64,000 nt of DNA from Psilocybe azurescens (taxonomy: Eukaryota > Basidiomycota > Agaricomycetes > Agaricales > Agrocybaceae), in assembly GCA_023853785.1 (NCBI GenBank), contig JAJIRX010000851.1, forward strand, positions 124,001 through 188,000, read 5' to 3'. Numbering within the stretch: position 1 is the stretch's first letter; the number at the start of each line of letters is the position of its first letter. Below the pieces are notes generated by a model. The model was not told the origin of the DNA and made no database searches. It saw only the letters and a list, made by a program, of their open reading frames with translations. Below, piece after piece: positions 11,894-22,161 of this stretch. The translations under genes were made by a program, and so were the position numbers.

Positions 11894-12377
11894 GACTCGG
11901 GCCCTTTTTGGTGATAGCTGTTTTCCCGCCATTTCATACCTCGTCACTTAGTCGAAAAAAGCGGCCACAACTCAAAAAAGTGCTCAAATTGGGTATACAT
12001 AAAGTGGTTTTTTTTACATTTAAACTTGAATAGCATGGGTTGAAAATTTTTTTTTTGAAATCTTGAACATGGGCCTGTCAACGATGACGAAGTCAACGAA
12101 ATTTTTGAAAAAAGTTATATACCCTAATCGATTTAAAATCAAAAATAGACAATTATTGTATACTCAATTTTCGAACTTTTTTGAACTCGAGACACATTTT
12201 CACCAAGTACAGGTGTATGAATTTGGCGGGCTCCGCCAAAAAGTGCCCGAGACAGCCCAGCCGGCTACGCGAGTTGTCGAGTTCACTCTCACAAACCACG
12301 TGCACTTTAGTAACAGCACGTGTCGCGAAGCTCGGATGGGGACGAGCCTATACCAAAGCGGGTGCACCTGTAAAGTG

Positions 12378-12431
12378 TATTCCAAAGTTTGCGGCCAGTC
12401 ACGAGGCCAGTTCTCAGACGCGCTCACTCTG
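12378..12431 (+). repeat. dispersed repeat, copy 1 of 2
   Basis: About 54 bases that match 16869-16921 on the same strand, sharing GGCCAGTCACGAG, CCAGTTCTCAGACGCGCTC and the flanking TCCAAA-TTTG. This copy lies just upstream of a dehydrogenase tail fragment; the other lies 33 bases before the MIS12 start codon. Confidence 0.75.
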
Positions 12432-12540
12432 ACGTCACCGCGCATTTGTTCATGTACATCACCTATATTATTGGGTGTGCTCCCGGCTAGTTCATGCGGT
12501 ACCTCCCTCCCTCTCCCCCTCCCCTTCCCCTCTCCCACAG

Positions 12541-12769
12541 CTCCGGATGGACATACATCTCCCTTACCGGCGCCTCCTCCGCCTCCGCCTACAAACCCGC
12601 CGTCGCCTGGTCCGCAGAGGAAACAGTGCTCTACATGCTCGACAAAGTGCGGCTCGGCAAGTTCTACGTCCTGGTGTCGGACAACGAGACGAAGCGCGAG
12701 ATGGACCAGCTGAGGATCATGTGGGCCGCGGCGGACGTGGCGGAGGGGCGCCCGGCGCTGAGCCTCTAA
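12541..12769 (+). pseudogene. C-terminal fragment of a short-chain dehydrogenase
   Basis: After a pyrimidine-rich acceptor (CTCCCACAG, ending 12540), 76 codons read SGWTYISLTGASS...LDKVRLGKFYVLVSDNETKR...LRIMWAAADVAEGRPALS and then stop. This is the usual last part of a fungal dehydrogenase family. The Rossmann fold and active-site exons are absent upstream, and the ending after PALS is shorter than I remember for the family. It is therefore best read as a duplicated or translocated last exon, not a working enzyme. Confidence 0.6.
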
Positions 12770-13372
12770 GAGAGGAAGGAAGGAAGGAAGAATCAAAAGA
12801 GTGACTCCGTGTTGTATAATTTTGAAATCTAAATTTAAAATGACTGTTTCCGTGGACTGATTCTTGTAATGGTTGGTGGTTTTCCGAATATATAGCTATA
12901 GACTACTTTGCACTTGTGTCGCTACGAGGGCAGGCGACACCGACGACTCTAAGAGCATAGTCCATCCGCGCACGATTGTCCCTGGTAAAACAGAGAGAGG
13001 GTAGGAAAGTGGGTCCCGCCGGGCATTTTACTAAACCCTAATACACGTCGCGAGTTAACGTTAACGCAGCGATCCTGGGGTAGCGACGGTCCAGATGCCT
13101 CAATCACGCATGCCGCGGTGCTCTGGAGTGTTTCGCAATAAGCGCCGGACCTGATAGAACTGTGTACCACCACTGCGGGAAATTGAGATTCGATTTCACT
13201 TGAATAACATAAGGTTTCTGCATTGCTATGAGACAGCCCACAACACGTGGGGTTTTTGAATAAAAGTAAACTTGTGCATAAAAATTATTGTACAATACAT
13301 CGTGTCGTCTGGTTGCTACGCAGCTGTCGTTTATTTCGATGCTTTTTATGTATTCTTTTTGGAGGTACAGAC
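12770..13372. other. intergenic region
   Basis: AT-rich, with no supported gene. It contains the 3' flanks of the dehydrogenase fragment and of NACHT copy 2, which converge here. Confidence 0.4.
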
Positions 13373-16315
13373 TCAGCGCCTTGGAGGTGTAAGTTCGCAG
13401 TGTCGGACGATGAGGCAAGGTTTCGTTGGTATTCCTAGAGGGGATGCAATGTCAGCGAATGTGTGGAAATTATCCAGCCATTTAAAAAGCACCTCTGTGT
13501 ACTGAGCTATGCATGACATGGTCTTTGCCTTCATTTCCCTCCATTCTCCCTCAGCTCGCAAAAGGTTATGATGATTGTTGCACAGGTACATTCCCAGAGA
13601 TGAATGTCCAGGGATCAACGCAAGAGCATAGCAAAACAATTGGGAAAGATGATATTTATCTAAATCATTATGACTTTTCAACGCGCTTTCAGTATACTTG
13701 TGTATTACGATAGAAAGTATTATGAGACCTTACTTTTGATCAGAAAAGATATCAAACAAGGCTATCGCGAAGTCAGAAATTTTGCGAGAATCAACAAGAT
13801 ACTTTGCATTGTCGACAGTGCCAGGAGATCCAACCCAATAATCCGCATGAGTCAGAACGTGAACAATTCTGAGGTAATGATCCACTATAAAGTCCTGGAA
13901 GTTGTGCTGGTCGATTCCAAGAAAATGTGTTCCTTGGATCCAAAATTCTGATGACAGTTCACAGAAGACCTGAAGCTGTGTCATAGTGTTCCTGGTGATA
14001 TCCTTAACGCATTCAGTAATGTACCGTGGTTCTTGGTCTAATGCTTGGTGCAAGAATGATAGAGGCATATTATTAGACAGAGGGGTTTTGGTGACCGGCA
14101 TTCTAAGCCCCAAGATTTTTTCAACATCAATTATACCTTTCTGTTTCCGATAGTCCAACGCCATATTGACGCAAAGAGCCAGACCTGTTAAATAAAACTG
14201 TGGGACACCATGATTGGTAGACAGGCGGGATTTGATCTCGCTCGAATATTGATCAGTGAACATCTCATAAAGATCATGTTTCTGCGTAAAACAAGCACAC
14301 CACAGCTATAAGTAATGCTTATATAGAACATAACAAGAAATCAAACCTTGGTTTTTGCCCAATGAAACAGGCTCGGGAAAAGCCTGAAGGCCTGACCCCT
14401 GTGCTGAAATGTGCTTCCAAAGAATAAATCCATGGGAAATTTAGACAATTCATGGAGAAGCTCTTCGTTGACAGTATTGATGGCTGTGAGAAATTGTAAA
14501 ATAATAAGATGAACAAAGTGTAGCAACTCTGACGAGTTGTGACCAAGAGATTCCCGCAGAAGCACTAATTGAACGCATGGTTGATATCACTGTACAAGGT
14601 TATAAAATCATGAAAAATATACCATTTGAGCGTAGCCAGGGATTCAAATGCATCATGCACCTTGTTGCAAATCTTGTGTAATAGACTTCCATATCTATGT
14701 ATAAGCTGCCAGATCTTCCTTTGTCTAAAAGGAAATCGCTCAAGGATGCATGGAATAGACGTAGCGGCCTTGCATCAGGTACATCCTGGTGAAATGCGCT
14801 CCAGATATTTCCTTCGGGGTTAGGATAACCTGATAATAATTGCTGAGGAATCGGAACGTCCACAATGGAGTGTAGATCAGCCAATGCCAACAGAAGCTCC
14901 CCGGATTCGTAGCCAAGAAATCTTTCAATGAAATCTGGAGATTGTGTGTTATTTAGATATAAGTCTTCAATATTCATCTTCGCAGTTGCGAAAAGAAATG
15001 CAAAGAGGGAAAGAACTGTCTCGATCATGGATGGTTCAAGAGAGAGCAGGATGTGTCTGTATAACGCGTCCAAGTCGGCAAAAGGCGTGTGATTCCCAGG
15101 AGGACATAATTTCAGTACAATGTCCAAGCGTTTGGTTGGCCTATCGCGATGGGACTTGATGAATTTCACCACAGTGGATGCATATATAAACTGTCCGGAT
15201 GCGTTTTGCACGATGCAGTTGATGTCAGAAGTGGTTGGCCAGTCAGCGGGAATGCTCGATGCGAGGGGATGCATGCGCTTAATCTCGTCGAATTCCGACT
15301 TCAGGTAAAGTCTGATATCTTCGTCTGGATGGTACTTCTCGTCTAGTGCGAGGCGACGGGTGCGCTCGTGGAGGCTGCCATTGAATGCCATCCTTATCGC
15401 ATACTCAGGTCGGCTTGCGATTAGAAAAATGAGGGGTACCGGAATGGCTTCGAGAGAGGAAGAAAACGAGGATAGAATATAACTTTGGGACTCGGGTCCA
15501 TCACATTCATCTAATCCATCTATGATGATCAGATTTGGGTAAGGCTTTATCCTGGACTCCCCTTCTGCGTTGTGGGAGAATACTAGTTGCGTTAGAGGTT
15601 TCAGAATGACTGCGTCAAGTTGGGTTGGAAGCGAGCGTGTAAAAATGAGGCGGTCGGAGTTGATGGCCTCAATCATGTACTTGCGTAGGTCAGGAATCGA
15701 TAAAGTGAGTTGGTATGCGAGTGTAGGAATCAGATGGGTATGAACGTTTCGCCCGGGAACGGTCCTCGCAAAGAAGAAATCCGATGCGAGCCTCCCTTGC
15801 TCTTCGCATATTTCTGCGATGGTCTGCGCGATACTAGACTTCCCGGTGCCTGCTGGGCCATATATCCAACAGAATTGCTCGTTTCGATCGACATTTGTCA
15901 CCCAGTCCATTATATCCTTGATCACAGCTTCTCGGGTGTGAGGGTGGCACTTGGGTGGATCCCGTCGATCGTCAGAGTTGTGGAAAGCGCCAGAGGCTGT
16001 TTTCGAACGAAGAATCTCCATCGCTTAAAAGGAATATCATATCATGATCAATATATCATTTAAGATGAGTCGAAGATCGTTTCGCCGTACAATTATCGTC
16101 GGTCTTCTGGCTATTGACGAATGTACCCCCGTTGATCAGAATGTTCTCCGCTCCTGCTAATATACCGTAATTCATATTCTGGGAAGTATACTTAGGAGGG
16201 CGCTTTCCTGTGAGGGAATCTTCATTTGGGCATGCAGAAGACAAGACTGCACCTTTGTTGACTCACCATTGCTGGAAGAGCTCTGTGGGCGCTTTTGGTG
16301 CCTGTGGTTGGACAT
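13373..16315 (-). CDS. NACHT-domain STAND NTPase, copy 2 (intact)
   Basis: Six exons: 16267-16315, 16091-16219, 14623-16023, 14347-14564, 13734-14281 and 13373-13673. Together they give about 881 residues with no frame break. The N-terminus (MSNHRHQKRPQSSSS) is followed by the motif ILAGAENILINGGTF, then CHPHTREAVIKDIMDWV, Walker A GPAGTGKSSIAQ, Walker B LIIIDGLDECDG, and a helical C-terminal half (NTVNEELLHELSKFPMDLFF; MPLSFLHQALDQEPRYITE; DSRKISDFAIALFDIF). No known effector domain precedes the ATPase and no repeat domain follows it. Very similar to copy 1 along its whole length, so the two arose by duplication of the complete gene. It diverges from MIS12, whose start lies about 640 bases away. 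Role as an NLR-like sensor is inferred from the family. Confidence 0.9.
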
Positions 16316-16868
16316 ACCCTGCACGGTTTATGATAATTTCCAGACAGAGAAGAATTTGGAGTTGTCAGACGTTGTTGGCGCTGAGCACGAGAGGGTGCTG
16401 TCCATGGCTTCTTGTACTCGAGCACACCGCACGAGTAACACTGTACTGAGTTCCCACATGCTTTAAATAAGTATACTCGAGAAAAAGAATGATTAAGTAG
16501 CACAAATGCTTCAAAACAAAGTTGAGAAAAAGAGGAAATATTTAACGCTGCAGCGAAGTTGAGGAAAGGAGTGTTGAGTATGAACATCAATAAGTAGAGG
16601 TACTCACCCGGGAATTGCTGATGGAGTAAGGACAAAGGTCAGGGACTCGGGTTGCGTCAAAGTGTAGCGGTCTGGGTTTTCCGCTACTATATAAGTCCAC
16701 GGCCGCCCCAGGAAACATGTACTGGAGTAACGGGTGTGACGATCTGAGACTTGTAACGTCGAAGCCTGACTTGGTTCAGACTTATCTCGGGACAGATAGT
16801 CCAACGGTTGTGCCGTGTGCAATTTCGGCATGTTCCATTTTAGGCAGAAACGTTACACAAAGTAGGCT
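16316..16868. other. NACHT copy 2 / MIS12 divergent intergenic region
   Basis: Contains a segment (about 16319-16400) resembling the sequence upstream of the other two NACHT starts (TTTATGATAATTTCCAGACA, GTCAGACGTTG), so the duplicated unit extends past the start codon. The remainder shows no gene. Confidence 0.45.
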
Positions 16869-16921
16869 TAGTCCAAAATTTGGGGCCAGTCACGAGCCAG
16901 TTCTCAGACGCGCTCGCTCTG
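16869..16921 (+). repeat. dispersed repeat, copy 2 of 2 (MIS12 upstream)
   Basis: Matches 12378-12431 on the same strand. It ends 32 bases before the MIS12 ATG and so probably lies in the promoter or 5' UTR. Confidence 0.75.
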
Positions 16922-16953
16922 GTCGATCGCGAACACCCTTGCTCCTCCCAACC

Positions 16954-18189
16954 ATGGCTTCCACTCTACCAGGACCCTCCAATATCCCCACCACCACCCC
17001 ATCATCCTCAATAACCCCACAAAACGCACCCTCTCTTCTTCTCTCTGAAGCCCTCGGTTTCTCCCCACAGCTCCTCCTAGACGACATCATCAACATAGCG
17101 AACAACGCCGTGCAAGACGGCGTCAATGGGATGGAAGAATTTCTCGAGAAATGGGCCGACGAACGCGTCGCCGCCTCTGGAACAGGCGCAAACTCACGCG
17201 CACAGGCTGATGCAGACGCCGACGCGACGACGCACGAGGTCGAGCAGGGTTTGGTCGCGTTCCAGACGCTGTTAGAGTACCACACCGATCTGGCCTTTGA
17301 CTTCTTCGAGGCCTGGTGCATGCGCAACATCTTCGTAGTCCCGGCTGATTTGCCGATTGTGCTCCCGCATCAGCAGGGACTGGATTTGACAGTCACCCCA
17401 GAGCAGGAGGTAGAGGCAATGGAGGAGGTCGAGGAGCTTCGTAAACGACTCGATGGGGTATGTCTTCGTTTCTTTATTTTCATTATCACCTCTATCATAT
17501 CTTCCTGAACTCCCATTCACCCTCGTAAATACTACACGCGCCATAACTCTTTATCTTTTCTTACACAATCTCATTCACAATCCCACCTCCAGCAACGCAA
17601 ATTGAACCGACTTCTCACACGCGCGATCCGCACCTCTTCACGCCAACTTACGCGCGCAGAAAATCGATTCTCCCGCGTCTCCTCCCTCTCCCTCCCCTTA
17701 TCCGACAGTCCGGACAGCTCGAGCCTCGACAAACTGCACTCGCTCCCTCCCAAGTTTCTCCAAATGTATCGCACCCTCTCTTCTCTCCCGCCGCTTGACA
17801 GCATTCCGTCAGCCATATCCACAAGCACGAACACGACCGAGGCCGGTAAGCGTCAGTGGGAAACGAGCCATACAGGGTACGTGAATTGGGCACTTGGAAG
17901 GCTGGTTGCGCGGACTGCTGGGGAAGGAGGGCCGACGGCCGACGGTGAGGGAGGTGGGGCGGCGACGGCGGCTGTGGACAGACTGGATAGGACAGCAGCT
18001 TCAATTGGATCCGGAGACGACCTACGGCGGGCGTTGAAGGTGTTCGGGGATGTGAATCAGGTTCTGTTGCAGGTCGAACAGCGAGAACAGCGGGAGAGGC
18101 AGCAGCAGCAGCAGCCATCATCCTCGCTCGGTAGGGATAATCATCAAAGCCACGACGATGAAGGGGAAGACGATAGGATGGAAGAGTAG
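16954..18189 (+). CDS. MIS12: Mis12/Mtw1, kinetochore MIND complex subunit
   Basis: Structural subunit of the Mis12 (MIND) complex, which links centromeric chromatin to the outer kinetochore. Two exons, 16954-17457 and 17593-18189 (GTATGT donor, CCTCCAG acceptor), about 366 residues. Recognised by the N-terminal domain: LLSEALGFSPQLLLDDIINI, then EVEQGLVAFQTLLEYHTDLA, AFDFFEAWCMRNIFVVPADL and a coiled coil around QEVEAMEEVEELRKRLDG continuing as QRKLNRLLTRAIRTSSRQL. The C-terminal part has a Gly/Ala linker, another coiled segment rich in Gln/Glu and an acidic tail (DDEGEDDRMEE). No frame break. One of the few clearly conserved genes within the accessory block. Confidence 0.88.
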
Positions 18190-18499
18190 CTTTTCTATCA
18201 CTCTTCATTCATTTTTTTTTCTCATCATATCAGTAATTTTCTTCGATTGGCACGTTTTGAATTGCAACTCTGAATGTCCCGAATTGTTGTATTATAGATT
18301 TCGTATTTTGTCAATGTTGTAAGTACAAATACCTACGACCAACTATCGAGTTTCAGGTCCCTCATCACGCTCGCCTTTTCCTTAGGGAACACTGGAAACT
18401 GGTGCTACTGTCAGGAGGAGTGTTGCGCGCGACGCGGTCTGACGCGGTCAAGCAGAGGGCTCGTGACTAATCGCTATATGGTCCTAAACTTTACACTGG

Positions 18500-19000
18500 C
18501 TCTTCCGAAATCGCAGAGTGCACACTCCAAACTCTTCTCGAAGCGTGTCGTAATGACTGGCATTCACAGAACAGGAAAGCGCCAGCGCCCATCTTTGAAC
18601 GGATTCCTTGAAAGGATATCAAGTCATTAGCGATACATTACCTAGAGGGAGGAAAGTGCATCTCTAACATGCATTCATTATCGGTATTTTTGCCATGTTG
18701 GTTACTGACGAACGTGCCCCCGGCTGATCGAGATGTTCCCTGCCCCAGCTAATATACTGTTATTGTGCTGGGTCTGCCTATGAGGCTGCTGTTCTGCACA
18801 GTACATCCTCAGTTGTCAACCATACAGAAGATAAGACAGTGTCTCTGTCGGGTACTCATTATCCCGGAGAGTGCTGTGTTCTCTTGGGATATAGGTGGTT
18901 TGACCTATGCAGTGTTTATGATGATTCCAAAGAGAGAGGAGAGGGTTGAGTTGTCGGACGTTAATGGCGTTGAGCACAAGAGAACGTTGTAAGTTTCGCT
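18500..19000 (-). pseudogene. third NACHT copy, decayed 5' end only
   Basis: On the minus strand this matches the first exons of the two NACHT genes. Reading down: a start region where the ATG has become ATA (about 18905), a lost donor (GATGGTAAG in copy 1 against AATGAGTAC here), the motif exon ILAGAGNISIS with one extra base before GGTFVSNQ (about 18710-18760), and a remnant of the next exon (AGAFLF... where the genes have GAFHNS) to about 18540. The NACHT ATPase itself is missing. The block upstream (19028-19104) also matches copy 1. A dead, truncated duplicate. Confidence 0.7.
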
Positions 19001-19129
19001 CTCATGCTCTGCAATCCAGGCTAGAGGCTTGCAACATCCAAATAAAAGTTACGGCTCACCTCAAACCTTGATAAGGCATATGGTTCTGTTCCATTTGCGG
19101 AACCTGGACGTATGACGAGACTGAACCTC

Positions 19130-20221
19130 AATAAGCGGTGAGGTGTTCATCAATGCCACATAGAAGAAATTAGAAAAATTAGAAAAGAATGTAATTTGGA
19201 AGAGTATCCAATCAACGTTGCGGAGAACTTTGAGATGAGTAATAAAGTATACGTTTGTCGCAATTAGAGGGTAACCGCGTCGAAAGCACGTTGAGATGTG
19301 TCCAAATGATGTCAGATCGGAAATGATTTTATGTTATTTTCTCTGAGTACTTCAAAATTTATTATTCCGGGAGAATAGATGTGTCCCTTATCCAAGAGAG
19401 CCTCTAACGAGTCTAATCAAGTACACAATTGTAAGTGCGCATATAGGGATAGGGGCTACTATAATGGAACGACCATCTCCTTTAAGCAAACTTGTCATCG
19501 GATTGACGTTATGGCTTACATGGTGTTCTCTGTTCATGAGAAACCACCACCATCAAGTTCCACGAGCTCAGAGTCATGTTCGATTTTAATATGCTCGGCG
19601 CACGACGCGTAAGTCCCCCTTTTTCTGATCGGCAGAATTGTATTCAATTTTACATAGTCTTTGTGTTATGACCCTCCATGCATCTGGACAATGTAAGTCA
19701 TTCGCAGAATGCCCTCTCTATGTGCGGCGGCCCTCTGAGAGAAAAGAGAAGAGCCCTGTATCATGTGGTGTGTCCTAATCTAATCTTCGCGTATGTGCAG
19801 TATAGCAGGGTCGGCTTCCAAGCTTCAAGGCGTGAATCGTTCATCGGTTAATGATTACTACCTACAGTAATCCTCCGAGAACGATCGGCACGAATCCACG
19901 ATCAACAATACTGTAGCAGTAGCACCACAATGCTGCAAGAGGCGAGACGATTGTATTCAATGTAATCTAATACTCCGCCTGCTACCTGATTAGAGTGGTT
20001 TACTCAATGTGTATTACCTCACATGCAGGGTTTTCATTCGAAGCTCGCCGACTGGATTTAGTTGCCCGACATATCAGCTGAAATAATGAATACCGTCGTA
20101 CCCATGGTACTGGCACAAGTGGTTCCACTTTTCCAGGCTCGGAGCCGGACCTTATCTGCTTAGGATGGACGAGTCAGAGATGCAGAGCGGGAGTGGGGCG
20201 TGCGCGTATAACTGCTGAGAG
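19130..20221. other. intergenic region
   Basis: About 1.1 kb with no supported gene; short reading frames only. The right end contains the promoter of the aldo-keto reductase gene. Confidence 0.45.
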
Positions 20222-20229
20222 TATAAATT
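20222..20229 (+). promoter_or_regulatory. TATA box of the aldo-keto reductase gene
   Basis: TATAAATT, 75 bases before the start codon at 20304, a plausible spacing for a short fungal 5' UTR. Confidence 0.5.
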
Positions 20230-20303
20230 AACTGACACCACCGCTACGAGTCCACAGAAGCCCTTCCCCTTCCTCATCTACTCATCTCGACAAAGACAAG
20301 CGA

Positions 20304-22005
20304 AATGCCCTCCTTATTTGAGCCGTACCCCCTCCCGAGTCCCCTCTTGCGCGATACCGCCTGCTGTCTCCCACAGCCGGCGTGCACGTCTCCCCATCCA
20401 GCTCGGAGGCATGAGCATCGGTGACAAATGGACCGAACTCGGCATGGGCTCTATGGATAAAGACTCGAGCTTCAAGCTCTTAGACGCGTTTTTCGACCAT
20501 GGCGGGAATTTCATCGATACTGCGAACGTATAGTGCGTGCTGTATTCTGCATTTTGTGCTTTTTCAGCGTTAACCGACCGACTGACTATCTATCTGGATT
20601 ATCGTAACGTTCTCCCCCCAATATTTTTTTTTTGTTTTCCATCTCATCCTATTCCATCTCTCACAATTTACAACCAACAGCCAAGACGGTTCATCCGAGC
20701 GCATCATCGGCGAATGGGCAGAAAAGCGCAAAAACAGGGACCAGCTCTTCCTCGCCACAAAATACACGCAGAACATCCACCTCCGCGACGAGTCCATGCC
20801 CACGCACAAAGTTCTGTTCGTCGGGAACAACGCCAAGTCCCTACGCCTCTCCGTCGCAAAGTCGCTCGAGAACCTCCGCACGGACTATATAGACCTGCTA
20901 TATGTCCACTTCTGGGACTGGGATACGAGCATTGAGGAGGTCATGCAGAGCTTGCACAAGTTGATAATGCAGGATAAAGTTTTGTATTTGGTGAGTTATA
21001 TCTTCCTTTTGTCTATTTGGAAAGTGGATGGGGCGTGGGGCGTATCACTGTTCGGGGAATTTGCAGCCGCTGACGGTGAGGTACTGTGCAATTTTTCGTA
21101 TTCAAGGGAGCATCCGATATGCCTGCATGGATCGTCTCCAGAGCCAATCAATACGCACGCGATCACGCATTGACCCCTTTCTCTGTGTACCAAGGCGCGT
21201 GGAATTTGATGGACCGAGCCATAGAGAGGGAGATCATCCCAATGGCCAGAGCAGAAGGTACAGTAACATCGCTATGTTTGAACGCATTTGACTGAGTAGA
21301 TTAACCAAAACTTGCTGATATGTCCAGGAATGGCTCTGGCCCCTTGGAATGTCCTCGCCGCGGGCAAATTCCGCACGGACGAGGGAAGAGGAGAAAGCGC
21401 GCGGCGAGCGGGGAGAACGGTCGCGGCATGTTTGGCGAATGGAAGCGGAACGAGAAAGAGAGGCTCGTCTGCGCCGCGCTAGAGAAAGTCGCTGGGGAGG
21501 TCGGCACAAAGTCCATCACCGCTGGTACGCCGTCTTTGAACTTCTTTCTTAATGTCGACTTATCTCATTCATTTTCTACTTGTATACTTCTGTACAGTGG
21601 CTATCGCGTACCTGATGCAGAAGACACCCTTCGTCTTCCCTATCGTCGGCGGGCGTAAAGTCGAGCATCTCGTTCAAAACCTCGAGGCGCTGGAAATTTC
21701 ACTCTCGGATGAGCAAATCAAGTATCTGGAGAGTGTCGTGCCCTTTGATCTTGGGTTCCCTTCGAGTATCATTGTATGTCCTTCCTTTTGGCCTTTCTTC
21801 CCTTTTCTTCCCCATCTGTCCTCTTTCTACCTGCCTCTTTCTCCCTGCCTCTATTCAGATTATAGTGGACGGTATAGCTGACTTACGAATCACCTATCAG
21901 GGAGTTGGTACAAACTATATACGGGGATTTACATCCAGTGCCAATATCGACAAACAGCCATTACTACAACCCATCCGACCCCCTGCTAAAAATGCTTCTA
22001 CTTGA
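20304..22005 (+). CDS. aldo-keto reductase, aryl-alcohol dehydrogenase-like (AKR9 type)
   Basis: NADPH-dependent carbonyl reductase. Six exons: 20304-20532, 20681-20990, 21107-21257, 21328-21524, 21598-21773 and 21901-22005; about 390 residues. The catalytic tetrad is visible: Asp and Tyr in FIDTANVYQDGSSE, Lys in LFLATKYT, His in [11 protein letters not shown]. Further family signs are [88 protein letters not shown] and the tail after GFPSSIIG. The relatives I know act on aromatic alcohols/aldehydes or polyketide intermediates; the substrate here is unknown. Three single-base slips, each one base missing in a run: C at 20328-20332, C at 20392-20395 and G at 21383-21385. Convergent with the GH16 gene. 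Confidence 0.88.
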
Positions 22006-22161
22006 TGTGGACCGTGATTGCGATAGTTTTTTGTTTGATTCTACTACGTCGATTCATCTATATAGTGCCGTCCGTCAGTATTATTGCTACATGGTCCGTC
22101 CATTATGTTACTTATATCTCAAGGGAATATACCCCGATACACCAGAGTCCAAGTCCGTAGT

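Noticed and set aside
12225..12243. TTTGGCGG-GCT-CCGCCAAA hairpin, considered as a Helitron 3' end.
   Set aside because: No CTRR terminus follows at the expected distance and no 5' TC end or helicase was found.
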